This document shows positions 7,008 through 13,579 of a stretch of 13,633 nucleotides of DNA, piece by piece (position 1 is the stretch's first letter; every line of letters starts with the position of its first letter). Origin of the DNA: GCA-003244245 sp038276315 (lineage in GTDB: Bacteria > Actinomycetota > Actinomycetes > Mycobacteriales > Pseudonocardiaceae); the NCBI GenBank assembly GCA_038276315.1, contig JBBPZY010000288.1, positions 1 through 13,633 on the forward strand, written 5' to 3'. Under the pieces are notes generated by a model. That model worked only from the letters and a program-made list of their open reading frames with translations. It made no database searches and had not been told where the DNA came from. The position numbers and the translations under genes are program-made.

Positions 7008-7063
7008 TTCTGGATGCAGACTGCGCCTAATCGGGCCTGGATTACCGCAGTGTGCATCCAGAA
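7008..7063. repeat. Long imperfect inverted repeat (hairpin element 1)
   Basis: Arms 7008-7025 and 7046-7063 pair at 17 of 18 positions, with one G-G mismatch, around a 20-nt loop that begins CCTAATCGGGCCT. It lies 16 nt after the purL stop and just before the ribosome-binding site of the next gene. There is no T tract, so a simple intrinsic terminator is doubtful. The loop motif recurs in the hairpin at 11752-11817. Confidence 0.75.
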
Positions 7064-7082
7064 TGCGTGGGAGGAGGTTGGG

Positions 7083-7427
7083 GTGGAGGAATCGGTTGGG
7101 GCGTGGTTGGACGGGGGTGGGACGGAGCCGGCGCGGGACGAGCTGGCGCGGGCGGTGCGGCTCAGTCTTCGTAGGCTGGCGCAGGTGGCTCCTGGCGCCA
7201 CGGTGGAGGTGCGGGTACCGCCGTTCGCCGCCGTACAGTGCGTCGCCGGCCCGCGACACACGAGAGGGACCCCACCCAACCTCATAGAAACCGACCCGAA
7301 GACCTGGCTGCAGCTAGCCACCGGCCGCCTGACCTGGCCGCAAGCGCTGGCCGAAGGCCGCGCGGTGGCCTCCGGCCCCCGCGCGGACCTCTCCCCCCAC
7401 CTACCCCTGGCACGATGGAGGACATGA
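7083..7427 (+). CDS. Small sterol-carrier-family (bacterial SCP-like) protein
   Basis: The 114-residue product resembles the small actinobacterial sterol carrier family protein usually encoded near purL/purF. Recognisable parts are an N-terminal amphipathic helix, the strand pair TVEVRVPPFAAVQC, and LIETDPKTWLQLATGRLTWPQALAEGRAVASGPRADLS, which is the SCP-2-like region where the W-x-x-L-x-x-G-x-x-x-W spacing is typical. Ligand and role are unknown. The GTG at 7083 follows GGGAGGAGG by about 5 nt. Upstream in-frame codons from 7014 lie within the inverted repeat and are not used in this call. Its stop overlaps the start of the following gene (ATGA), so they are likely coupled. Confidence 0.75.
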   Translation: MEESVGAWLDGGGTEPARDELARAVRLSLRRLAQVAPGATVEVRVPPFAAVQCVAGPRHTRGTPPNLIETDPKTWLQLATGRLTWPQALAEGRAVASGPRADLSPHLPLARWRT

Positions 7428-7984
7428 CGGTGTCGGGATTCGTCCGTGGTCTGGGGGAGTTCGATCGGCGGGTGCGCAGTGTGCGGTCAGAGCAGTGGAC
7501 CAACCCGACGCCGTGCACCGACTGGGACGTTCGGGCACTGGTGAACCACCTGGTGACCGAACAGCTGTGGGCGCCGCTACTGCTCGACGGAGCCACCGTC
7601 GACGACATCGGGGATCGCTTCGCTGGTGATCAGCTCGGCGACGATCCGGTGGAAGCGTGGGCGAGCGCCGCTGCCGCGGCGCGCGAGGCGTTCGCGGCAC
7701 CGGGTGCTCTGCGGCGATCGGTGGAGCTGTCCTACGGGCGCCGTCCGGCCCGGGGCTACTGCCAAGAGATGACCATGGATTTGACTGTGCACGCCTGGGA
7801 TCTGGCTCGCGGCATCCAGGCTGACGAGCGGCTCGATCCCGAACTGGTCAGCGACGTGCTGGCGTTCATCGAGCCGCAGCTGGAGCAGCTGGCCGAAAGC
7901 GGCTTGTTCGCCCCGCCGGTGGCCGTGGGTGACGACGCCGACGCCCAGACCCGGCTGCTGGCCCTGCTGGGGCGGCGGCCCTGA
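7424..7984 (+). CDS. TIGR03086-type, DinB/mycothiol-maleylpyruvate-isomerase N-domain protein
   Basis: The 186-residue product begins with the pattern of the maleylpyruvate isomerase N-terminal domain: PTPCTDWDVRALVNHLV (H42) followed much later by MTMDLTVHAWDLARG (D119, H123). In this DinB-like four-helix fold these residues bind a divalent metal. Characterised relatives use mycothiol as cofactor, but the substrate here is unknown. Starts at 7415, 7424 and 7430 are all possible; I favour ATG 7424 for its ATGA overlap with the previous gene, although GGAGGA at 7417-7422 is better spaced for GTG 7430. Together with the SCP-like gene it resembles the two-domain layout of full-length maleylpyruvate isomerase split into two ORFs. 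Confidence 0.8.
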   Translation: MTVSGFVRGLGEFDRRVRSVRSEQWTNPTPCTDWDVRALVNHLVTEQLWAPLLLDGATVDDIGDRFAGDQLGDDPVEAWASAAAAAREAFAAPGALRRSVELSYGRRPARGYCQEMTMDLTVHAWDLARGIQADERLDPELVSDVLAFIEPQLEQLAESGLFAPPVAVGDDADAQTRLLALLGRRP

Positions 7985-8016
7985 TTCGCGCGCGGGGGGC
8001 CGCCCTGCACTAGCCG

Positions 8017-8022
8017 TAGACT
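8017..8022 (+). promoter_or_regulatory. Possible -10 element of the purF promoter
   Basis: TAGACT fits the actinobacterial TANNNT -10 pattern and lies in the 92-nt gap before purF, giving a predicted transcript start near 8029. No good -35 is visible, so this is tentative. Confidence 0.3.
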
Positions 8023-8076
8023 AGACGGTGCAGCCAGTCCGGCAGCTTGATCCTCGTCAGCACCCTGGAGTCGCAG

Positions 8077-9645
8077 GTGGGCAACGAAACGCCCCGGCAT
8101 GACCCCGACCACAAGTGCCCAGATGATCCCGCGAATGATCACAGTCCAGACGACTACGCGGGACCGCGCGAGGAGTGCGGTGTCTTTGGGGTCTGGGCTC
8201 CCGGCGAGGAGGTCGCCAAGCTGGCGTACTTCGGCTTGTACGCCCAGCAGCACCGGGGCCAGGAGGCCGCCGGTATCGCGGTGTCCGACGGCTCGCAGGT
8301 GCTGGTGTTCAAAGACCTCGGTCTGGTCAGTCAGGTATTCGACGAGCAGGTGCTATCCAGCCTGTCCGGGCACATCGCGATCGGGCACTGCCGTTACTCC
8401 ACCACCGGCGCATCGACCTGGGAGAACGCCCAGCCGACGTTTCGCACCACGGCCACCGGCTCTGGTCTGGCGCTGGGGCACAACGGCAATCTGGTGAATA
8501 CCGCCGAGTTGCTGGCGCAGGCCCGCAAGGTCGGTGCACCCACCCGCAATGGGGCGACCACCGACTCGGACCTGATCACCGGGCTGCTGGCCACCGGCGC
8601 CGCGGATACCGGCATCGAGAACGCCGCCCAGCGGCTGCTGCCCCGGCTGCGCGGCGCCTTCTCACTGGTCTTCTGCGACGAGAGCACCCTCTACGCCGCG
8701 CGGGATCCGCAGGGCGTTCGACCGCTGGTGCTCGGCAGGTTGGAGCGCGGTTGGGTACTGGCCAGCGAGACCGCGGCGCTGGACATCGTCGGTGCCAGCT
8801 TCGTCCGGGAGGTGGAGCCGGGGGAGCTGCTCGCCATTGACGCGAGCGGCCTGCGCAGCTCCCGGTTCGCCAACCCCGACCCCAAGGGCTGCGTGTTCGA
8901 GTACGTCTACCTGGCCCGTCCGGACACTACGATCGCCGGGCGCGGGGTGCACGCCACCCGGGTGGAGATCGGCTGCAGGCTGGCGCTGGAGCACCCGGCC
9001 GATGCTGATCTGGTCATCCCGGTGCCGGAGTCCGGTACGCCGGCGGCGATCGGTTACGCGCAGGGCTCGGGCATCCCGTACGGCTCGGGTCTGGTGAAGA
9101 ACTCCTACGTCGGGCGTACTTTCATCCAGCCGTCGCAGACGATCCGGCAACTGGGCATCCGCCTGAAACTCAACCCGTTGCGCGACGTCATCCGCGGCAA
9201 GCGGCTGGTGGTGGTGGACGACTCCATCGTGCGCGGTAACACCCAGGGCGCCCTGGTGCGGATGCTGCGCGAGGCCGGGGCGATCGAGGTGCACGTCCGG
9301 ATCGCCAGCCCACCGGTGCGCTGGCCGTGCTTCTACGGCATCGACTTCGCCTCCCGTGCCGAGCTGATAGCCAACGGCGTCGACGTCGAGGGGGTACGGC
9401 GCGCCATCGGTGCGGACAGTCTCGGTTACGTCAGTCTCGACAACCTCATCGCCGCTTCCGAGCAGCCGGCCACCCGGCTGTGCACCGCTTGCTTCGACGG
9501 TCGCTACCCGATCCCGCTGCCACCCAGCGAATCCATCGGTAAGCACCTGCTGGAGGATCTCGACGCGGTGGCGAGGGGGGTCGTGACCGCGGCCGACCAT
9601 GACGCGGCCGACCATGACCGGAGCGCCTGCCATGACCGAGATTGA
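8077..9645 (+). CDS. purF: Amidophosphoribosyltransferase PurF (4Fe-4S type)
   Basis: PurF makes phosphoribosylamine from PRPP and glutamine, the first committed step of purine synthesis. With the chosen GTG (GGAG at 8067-8070, 6 nt spacer) it has 522 residues. A 33-residue propeptide precedes Cys34 in EECGVFGVW, the nucleophile exposed by cleavage in this class. Glutaminase motifs AQQHRGQEAAGIAV, GHCRYSTTG and LGHNGNLVN, and the PRPP loop LVVVDDSIVRGNT, are intact. C272, C418, C469 and C472 match the four cluster cysteines of the Bacillus-type enzyme with a constant offset once the propeptide is removed. A TTG at 8047 is an alternative start. The C-terminal tail is His/Asp-rich because of a 15-bp duplication. 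It overlaps purM by 14 nt. Confidence 0.96.
   Translation: MGNETPRHDPDHKCPDDPANDHSPDDYAGPREECGVFGVWAPGEEVAKLAYFGLYAQQHRGQEAAGIAVSDGSQVLVFKDLGLVSQVFDEQVLSSLSGHIAIGHCRYSTTGASTWENAQPTFRTTATGSGLALGHNGNLVNTAELLAQARKVGAPTRNGATTDSDLITGLLATGAADTGIENAAQRLLPRLRGAFSLVFCDESTLYAARDPQGVRPLVLGRLERGWVLASETAALDIVGASFVREVEPGELLAIDASGLRSSRFANPDPKGCVFEYVYLARPDTTIAGRGVHATRVEIGCRLALEHPADADLVIPVPESGTPAAIGYAQGSGIPYGSGLVKNSYVGRTFIQPSQTIRQLGIRLKLNPLRDVIRGKRLVVVDDSIVRGNTQGALVRMLREAGAIEVHVRIASPPVRWPCFYGIDFASRAELIANGVDVEGVRRAIGADSLGYVSLDNLIAASEQPATRLCTACFDGRYPIPLPPSESIGKHLLEDLDAVARGVVTAADHDAADHDRSACHDRD
9589..9618 (+). repeat. 15-bp perfect tandem duplication at the purF/purM overlap
   Basis: GCGGCCGACCATGAC occurs twice in a row, at 9589-9603 and 9604-9618. 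In purF it encodes ADHDAADHD. In the purM frame each copy supplies an ATG (9599 and 9614) upstream of the favoured purM start at 9632. Confidence 0.9.
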
Positions 9646-10744
9646 CAGTCCGCACTCCACCTACGCCGCGGCCGGGGTGGACATCGCCGCCGGGGCGCGG
9701 GCCGTCTCCGCGCTGAAGCCGCACGCCGAGCGGGCTCGCCGCCCGGAGGTGCTGGGCGCTGTCGGCGGCTTCGCCGGCCTGTTCAAGCTCAAGCTCGACC
9801 GCTGGCGCGAGCCCGTCCTGGCCAGTTCCACCGACGGTGTCGGCACCAAGATCGCGATAGCGCAGGCGATGGGCATCCACCACACCATCGGCATCGACCT
9901 GGTGGCGATGGTGGTCGACGACCTGGTGGTATGCGGAGCCGAGCCGTTGTTCCTGCAGGACTACGTCGCAGTCGGCAAGGTCGTGCCGGAGCTGATCGCG
10001 GAACTCGTCCGGGGCATCGCCGACGGCTGTGTACGAGCTGGTTGCGCCCTGCTGGGCGGGGAGACCGCCGAGCACCCCGGGATGATGACCGATGGCGACT
10101 ACGACCTGTCCGCGACCGGCGTGGGGGTGGTGGACGCCGATGCCATCCTGGGACCAGATCGGGTGCGACCCGGCGACGTAGTGGTGGCAATGGCCTCGTC
10201 TGGGCTGCACTCCAACGGCTACTCGCTGGTCCGGCACGTGCTGCTGGACGCCGCCCGAATGCCTCTGGAAGGACATGTCGAGGAGTTCGGCCGCCCGCTG
10301 GGGGAGCAGTTGCTCGAACCCACCCGGATCTACGCCAAGGACTGTCTGGCGTTGGTCGCGGAGACCGAGGTGCGGACCTTCGCGCACGTTACCGGCGGCG
10401 GCCTAGCAGCGAACCTGTCACGGGTGATGCCGCGCGGGCTGGTCGCCGTGCTGGAGCGGGGCAGCTGGACGCCCGCCGCGGAATTCGCGCTGATCGCACG
10501 CCGGGGCCGGGTGGAGCGTGCGGAGATGGAGCGCACGTTCAACATGGGCGTCGGAATGGTCGCGGTGGTCGACCCGGCCGAGGTCGATCGCGCGCTGGCC
10601 GTGCTGACGGCCCGGCACGTGCCCGCGTGGGTACTCGGCGAGGTTCGCAAGTCCCGCGACGTCACGCTTGAGGCAGTCGAACAGGACGCGGGCGCGAAAG
10701 ACGGCGTCCGTGCGGTGCTCCGCGGGGATCACCCGCGGTTCTGA
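9632..10744 (+). CDS. purM: Phosphoribosylformylglycinamidine cyclo-ligase PurM
   Basis: PurM closes the imidazole ring, converting FGAM to AIR with ATP (step 5), so it uses the product of the PurSQL complex encoded upstream. The 370-residue protein has the family motifs YAAAGVDI, ASSTDGVGTK, AMVVDDLVVCGAEPLFLQDY, LLGGETAEHPG, SSGLHSNGYSLVR, FAHVTGGGLAANL and FNMGVGM. I chose ATG 9632 because GGAG at 9620-9623 gives an 8-nt spacer and the product MTEIDSPHSTYAAAG has a normal N-terminal length. ATGs at 9599 and 9614 are in frame. It begins inside purF and is co-transcribed with it. The convergent DUF3073 gene ends 48 nt after its stop. Confidence 0.96.
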   Translation: MTEIDSPHSTYAAAGVDIAAGARAVSALKPHAERARRPEVLGAVGGFAGLFKLKLDRWREPVLASSTDGVGTKIAIAQAMGIHHTIGIDLVAMVVDDLVVCGAEPLFLQDYVAVGKVVPELIAELVRGIADGCVRAGCALLGGETAEHPGMMTDGDYDLSATGVGVVDADAILGPDRVRPGDVVVAMASSGLHSNGYSLVRHVLLDAARMPLEGHVEEFGRPLGEQLLEPTRIYAKDCLALVAETEVRTFAHVTGGGLAANLSRVMPRGLVAVLERGSWTPAAEFALIARRGRVERAEMERTFNMGVGMVAVVDPAEVDRALAVLTARHVPAWVLGEVRKSRDVTLEAVEQDAGAKDGVRAVLRGDHPRF

Positions 10745-10792
10745 TCGAGGCTGGTGCACCTTTCGGTGACATTGCGCGATCGCCGCCGGGAC

Positions 10793-10975
10793 TCAGCGGC
10801 GGTACTCGCCATATTCGTCGACGACAGCCTCGTCGGCGACAGCGTCGAGGTGGTGGCTGTCACCGTTGTCGCCCGACAGCTCTCGTTGGAGAGCCGCGAG
10901 ATCGGTGGTGGGGGAGCTGTACTTGAGTTCCCGGGCCACCTTCGTCTGCTTGGCCTTCGCACGGCCGCGCCCCAT
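10793..10975 (-). CDS. DUF3073 family protein
   Basis: The 60-residue protein carries the family's invariant-looking start MGRGRAKAKQTKVARELKYSS, a basic region that could bind nucleic acid, followed by a helical stretch TDLAALQRELSG and an acidic tail ending in EYGEYRR. DUF3073 is widespread in actinobacteria, commonly next to purM as here; its function is unknown. I chose the ATG at 10975 rather than the upstream in-frame GTG-like extension because the family begins at MGRGRAK and GAGGGGG lies 6-7 nt upstream. The 192 bases between it and rsiG (10976-11167) hold no ORF or repeat I can support. Confidence 0.9.
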   Translation of the reverse strand: MGRGRAKAKQTKVARELKYSSPTTDLAALQRELSGDNGDSHHLDAVADEAVVDEYGEYRR

Positions 10976-11167
10976 GGCTCGACCCCCTCGCACGCAGGGA
11001 CGAAGCCATCCGGGGGATCGGCGGCCTCGTAATTTCGACTACATCCGTTAGGTACCACCGTACAGGGTTGCGCGGAGGTCGTGCGATCTGGCCGCGCCAC
11101 TACGGGGAAGTGTCATAGTCGTCACGGTCACCGCCCGCACTGTCCCCATCCCTTCATGTCAGAGCCG

Positions 11168-11731
11168 TCATTCGGCGAGGCGGCGTTGCTCGGCGAGGAG
11201 CTCGTCGACCGAGGCAGTCCCGCTGGCATACCGGGAGCCGATCTCAGCGTTGAAGGTATCCACGACCTGCTGCACCTCGCGGCGACGCTGAGATACCGAC
11301 GACTCCTCCGTGCGGTAGGCCGCCAGTGCGCCTTCGAGCTGCTCAGCTGACAGCGACCCGACGTCGGAGAGATCCGCGTCGGCGACCAGCGCCTCGACGT
11401 GGCGGCGGTGCGCCTCAGCCCGGGACGGTTGCAGCGTCTGATGGCGACCCGAGCCCGTTGCCGGGCCCACCGCGTTCACCGCCAGGATGCGAGCCAGATC
11501 GGCGACGACGGGAGCGGTGTCACCGTCACGGCGGCGCCGTTGTTCGGCGAGCACGAGGTCGATCCGGGCATGCAACAGCCGCCACAGGTAGGACAGGTCC
11601 GTCTCTTCCTGGGCTGCGTCGTCTCGCCGCACGCGTACCTCGACGAGCCCCAACTCACCCAATCCGGTACTGAAGCCGGGCGCCAGCACCCGATCAATGC
11701 GCCGACGTCCCCCACGACGAACCTCAATCAC
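11168..11731 (-). CDS. rsiG: RsiG/AmfC-type c-di-GMP-responsive anti-sigma factor
   Basis: The 187-residue helical protein fits RsiG (older name AmfC, aerial mycelium formation protein), which in Streptomyces holds the sporulation sigma factor WhiG inactive when bound to c-di-GMP. RsiG carries the motif E(X)3S(X)2R(X)3Q(X)3D on two antiparallel helices. The second copy is complete here: E143, S147, R150, Q154, D158. The first copy is in register but altered: E43, S47, W50 instead of Arg, H54 instead of Gln, D58. The opening RRIDRVLAPGF is also typical. The start is GTG at 11731 with AGGA 8-9 nt upstream. No whiG is visible nearby. The altered motif raises the question of how this homologue binds the dinucleotide. 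Confidence 0.85.
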   Translation of the reverse strand: MIEVRRGGRRRIDRVLAPGFSTGLGELGLVEVRVRRDDAAQEETDLSYLWRLLHARIDLVLAEQRRRRDGDTAPVVADLARILAVNAVGPATGSGRHQTLQPSRAEAHRRHVEALVADADLSDVGSLSAEQLEGALAAYRTEESSVSQRRREVQQVVDTFNAEIGSRYASGTASVDELLAEQRRLAE

Positions 11732-11751
11732 GGAACCATCCTGACACCTTC

Positions 11752-11817
11752 GCGCAGTCAGCGGGCTAAGCGGGCCTACTCGGGGTGCGTTGACCCCGTT
11801 GAGCCCGCTGACTGCGC
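11752..11817. repeat. Long perfect inverted repeat (hairpin element 2) between ygfZ and rsiG
   Basis: Arms 11752-11767 and 11802-11817 are perfectly complementary over 16 bp. The 34-nt loop holds a second hairpin (CGGGGT 11781-11786 with ACCCCG 11793-11798). It begins 5 nt after the ygfZ stop on the minus strand and may end that transcript, although no T tract follows. The start of the loop reads CTAAGCGGGCCT, which matches hairpin element 1 at 11 of 12 positions. Confidence 0.85.
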
Positions 11818-11822
11818 CGAGA

Positions 11823-12854
11823 TCAGGATCGGAGGCGGCGTAGGGCCGCCCGACCGGGGGGCTCGCCGGTGTCGGGGGGGAGTGAGTTGGGGTCTACCGC
11901 AGCGGCTGACTCGCCGGCTTGTAGGGGAGTGGTTGGCTCTACTGAGCGTTTGAGCAGGGCCAGGGCGATGGCGCCTAGTTCGTAATGGGTGGCGACGGTG
12001 CCGACCCGGCCTACTACCCGCTCGCCGGCGGTCACCGGATCCCCGGTGACGGGCCGGGTATCCGGTGACTCCAGGTGCAGCAGCACCATCCGTCGCGGCG
12101 GGCGGCCCAGATTGGATACCCGTGCCACCGTCTCCTGACCGCGGTAGCACCCCTTGTCCAGGTGCACCGCCGGACCGATCCAGCCGACCTCGTGCGGGAT
12201 GGTGCGCTCGTCGGTGTCGATGCCCAACCGCGGCCGCAGTGCTGCCGCTCGGATCGCCTCGTAAGCCCAGCTGCCAGCCGGTGCAGCGCCCGCATCGACG
12301 AGCCGGCGCCAGACGTCGGTGAGCTCGCTTCGGGGCACCAGCAGGTCGGTCCGACCCGCCTCGGCGCGCACAAACCCACCCAGCTCGCCGGCCCGCGTGA
12401 GCACATCGCCGGTGCCGGGTCCCAGCAGCGAGAGCACGGCCAGCTCCGGCGTCGCATCCCGGGGCGCCACCTTCGACCAGAACACCATCGAGCTCAGGTA
12501 GGCCAGCAGCTTCTGCCCCCGGCCTGGGTCGGTGTCCAGCCACACCGTGTCCAGCACATGGGACACCACAGCGTGGTGCTCGACGTGCCCCCTGAGGTCC
12601 AGGACCAGCGCCTCGGTGTGTTCACCCGCGCCGAGAGTGAGCAGGTGTTGGGAGGTGATGGTGTTCAGCCAGGTCAACCGGTCCTCACCGGGCACGGCGA
12701 GGACTTCGCGATGTGATCGGTCCACCACCGCGACTTCGCGGTCGGCGGCGCGTTGCTCCCCCAACGGGTCACCGTGGTGCCAGGCGACCCCGGCGTCTGG
12801 GGACCCGTCCGGTGGCGGCACCGCTCCCGGCAGCTCCAGCAGTGGCGACGTCAC
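11823..12854 (-). CDS. ygfZ: YgfZ/GcvT-like folate-binding protein for Fe-S cluster maintenance
   Basis: The 343-residue protein has the aminomethyltransferase-like fold of YgfZ. Signatures are DRSHREVLAVPGEDRLTWLNTITSQ at the N-terminus and the diagnostic K-G-C-Y-x-G-Q-E motif at 234-241, with Cys236 the functional residue. YgfZ proteins use tetrahydrofolate to support assembly or repair of certain Fe-S enzymes; they are distinct from the glycine-cleavage T protein, which lacks the KGC motif. The GTG start overlaps the stop of the upstream fur gene (GTGA), so translation is coupled. The C-terminal 30 residues are Pro/Gly/Arg-rich and probably disordered. A large hairpin follows the stop codon. 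Confidence 0.92.
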   Translation of the reverse strand: MTSPLLELPGAVPPPDGSPDAGVAWHHGDPLGEQRAADREVAVVDRSHREVLAVPGEDRLTWLNTITSQHLLTLGAGEHTEALVLDLRGHVEHHAVVSHVLDTVWLDTDPGRGQKLLAYLSSMVFWSKVAPRDATPELAVLSLLGPGTGDVLTRAGELGGFVRAEAGRTDLLVPRSELTDVWRRLVDAGAAPAGSWAYEAIRAAALRPRLGIDTDERTIPHEVGWIGPAVHLDKGCYRGQETVARVSNLGRPPRRMVLLHLESPDTRPVTGDPVTAGERVVGRVGTVATHYELGAIALALLKRSVEPTTPLQAGESAAAVDPNSLPPDTGEPPGRAALRRLRS

Positions 12855-13300
12855 GAGCCGTCGCCGTCTACGGGGTCGTCTACGGGTGGCAGGCAGCGCA
12901 CGCAGCGTCCGGACAGCGCGAGGTGGCTGGGGTTCAACACGAACCCGAACTGATCTCGTAGTCGCGCGGTGAGGTCCATGAGCTCATCGGGGGGTATCTC
13001 GGTAACCTCTCCGCACTGATGACACACCAGGTGCACATGCTCATGTGCGTGGGTGGAGTAGCTCGGCGCTCCATGCCCGAGGTGGGTATGCCAGACCAGG
13101 TCGAGGCCCTCCAGCAGGTCCAGGGTGCGATAGATGGTGGTGATGTTCACCGCGGGTGCGACGCGTTGGACTTCCTCGCAGATCCGTTCGGGCGTGGCGT
13201 GCTGCAATGCCCGCACCGCATCGAGCACCAGCTGGCGCTGCGGCGTCATCCGCATGCCGCGATCGTGCAATGTACGGCGCAGGCTGGTGTCCACAACCAT
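12851..13300 (-). CDS. Fur-family metal- or peroxide-responsive repressor
   Basis: The 149-residue protein has the winged-helix domain of the Fur family (RMTPQRQLVLDAV, then ERICEEVQRVAPAVNITTIYRTLDLLEG) and a metal-binding dimerisation domain. Two CxxC pairs, C93/C96 and C133/C136, form the structural zinc site. H84, H86, H88 and H90 around HAHEHVHLVC, with H71/H73, are candidates for regulatory metal binding. Whether it senses Fe, Zn, Ni or peroxide cannot be decided from sequence. No Shine-Dalgarno precedes ATG 13300. TACCAT (minus strand, 13307-13302) would place a transcript start near 13295, so a leaderless GTG at 13294 is a real alternative. It is coupled to ygfZ and faces away from the mini-ORF at 13410. 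Confidence 0.9.
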   Translation of the reverse strand: MVVDTSLRRTLHDRGMRMTPQRQLVLDAVRALQHATPERICEEVQRVAPAVNITTIYRTLDLLEGLDLVWHTHLGHGAPSYSTHAHEHVHLVCHQCGEVTEIPPDELMDLTARLRDQFGFVLNPSHLALSGRCVRCLPPVDDPVDGDGS

Positions 13301-13348
13301 GATGGTAGCGCCGCACGCCGCCTTACAACGGGGACTGCCGCATTGACG

Positions 13349-13378
13349 TTGCCGAACCCGCCGTGGCGCGGATAACGT
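13349..13378 (+). promoter_or_regulatory. Probable sigma-70-type promoter for the right-end transcript
   Basis: TTGCCG (13349-13354) and TAACGT (13373-13378) are 18 nt apart, giving a predicted start near 13385, just before the strong ribosome-binding site of the mini-ORF. It lies in the divergent gap upstream of fur. Confidence 0.45.
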
Positions 13379-13409
13379 GGCAGCACACGTGAAAGGAGGT
13401 GGTCCAAGG

Positions 13410-13448
13410 TTGAACGGCTATAGGACTCGTGAGGTGGCTGTCAGCTAG
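13410..13448 (+). CDS. Mini-ORF of 12 codons, candidate leader peptide
   Basis: TTG at 13410 would encode MNGYRTREVAVS before a TAG. The preceding GAAAGGAGGTGGTCC (13391-13405) matches the complement of the 16S rRNA 3' end at 14 of 15 positions, far longer than a normal Shine-Dalgarno, with 10 nt from GGAGG to the TTG. The frame also has an in-phase GTG at 13389 and stays open after the TAG to the window end. It sits between a probable promoter and a structured RNA, so it may be a leader peptide for a gene beyond the window. There is no run of one amino acid that would point to classical attenuation. Confidence 0.45.
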   Translation: MNGYRTREVAVS

Positions 13449-13449
13449 T

Positions 13450-13579
13450 GCCGCCGACGGCCGTGGAAGGCCACCTCGGTGAGAGGCGGCCGGCGAATCC
13501 AAGGCAGTCACCCGGCCCCCGGGGTGCCCGAGCAGTGGTCCCGCTTGGGCTCGTCGCTTCCGCGGCGACTCCCGGGGGC
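13450..13579 (+). ncRNA. Candidate structured leader RNA with a three-way junction
   Basis: Downstream of the mini-ORF, an outer stem of 9 bp (13515-13523 with 13571-13579) encloses two hairpins: 13526-13533 with 13543-13550 (8 bp including one G-U), and 13553-13557 with 13565-13569. An earlier domain has GCCGCC 13450-13455 pairing with GGCGGC 13485-13490 around an inner GGCC/GGCC hairpin (13459-13472). I match it to no known riboswitch class. The gene it may control is outside the window. Confidence 0.4.

Noticed and set aside
8662..9660. Minus-strand 332-codon open frame opposite purF
   Set aside because: Antisense shadow of a certain purF; no family resemblance.
10781..10801. Hairpin CGCCGC/GCGGCG between purM and DUF3073 as a bidirectional terminator
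   Set aside because: Only 6 bp, no T tract, and it overlaps the last codons of the DUF3073 gene; too weak to annotate.
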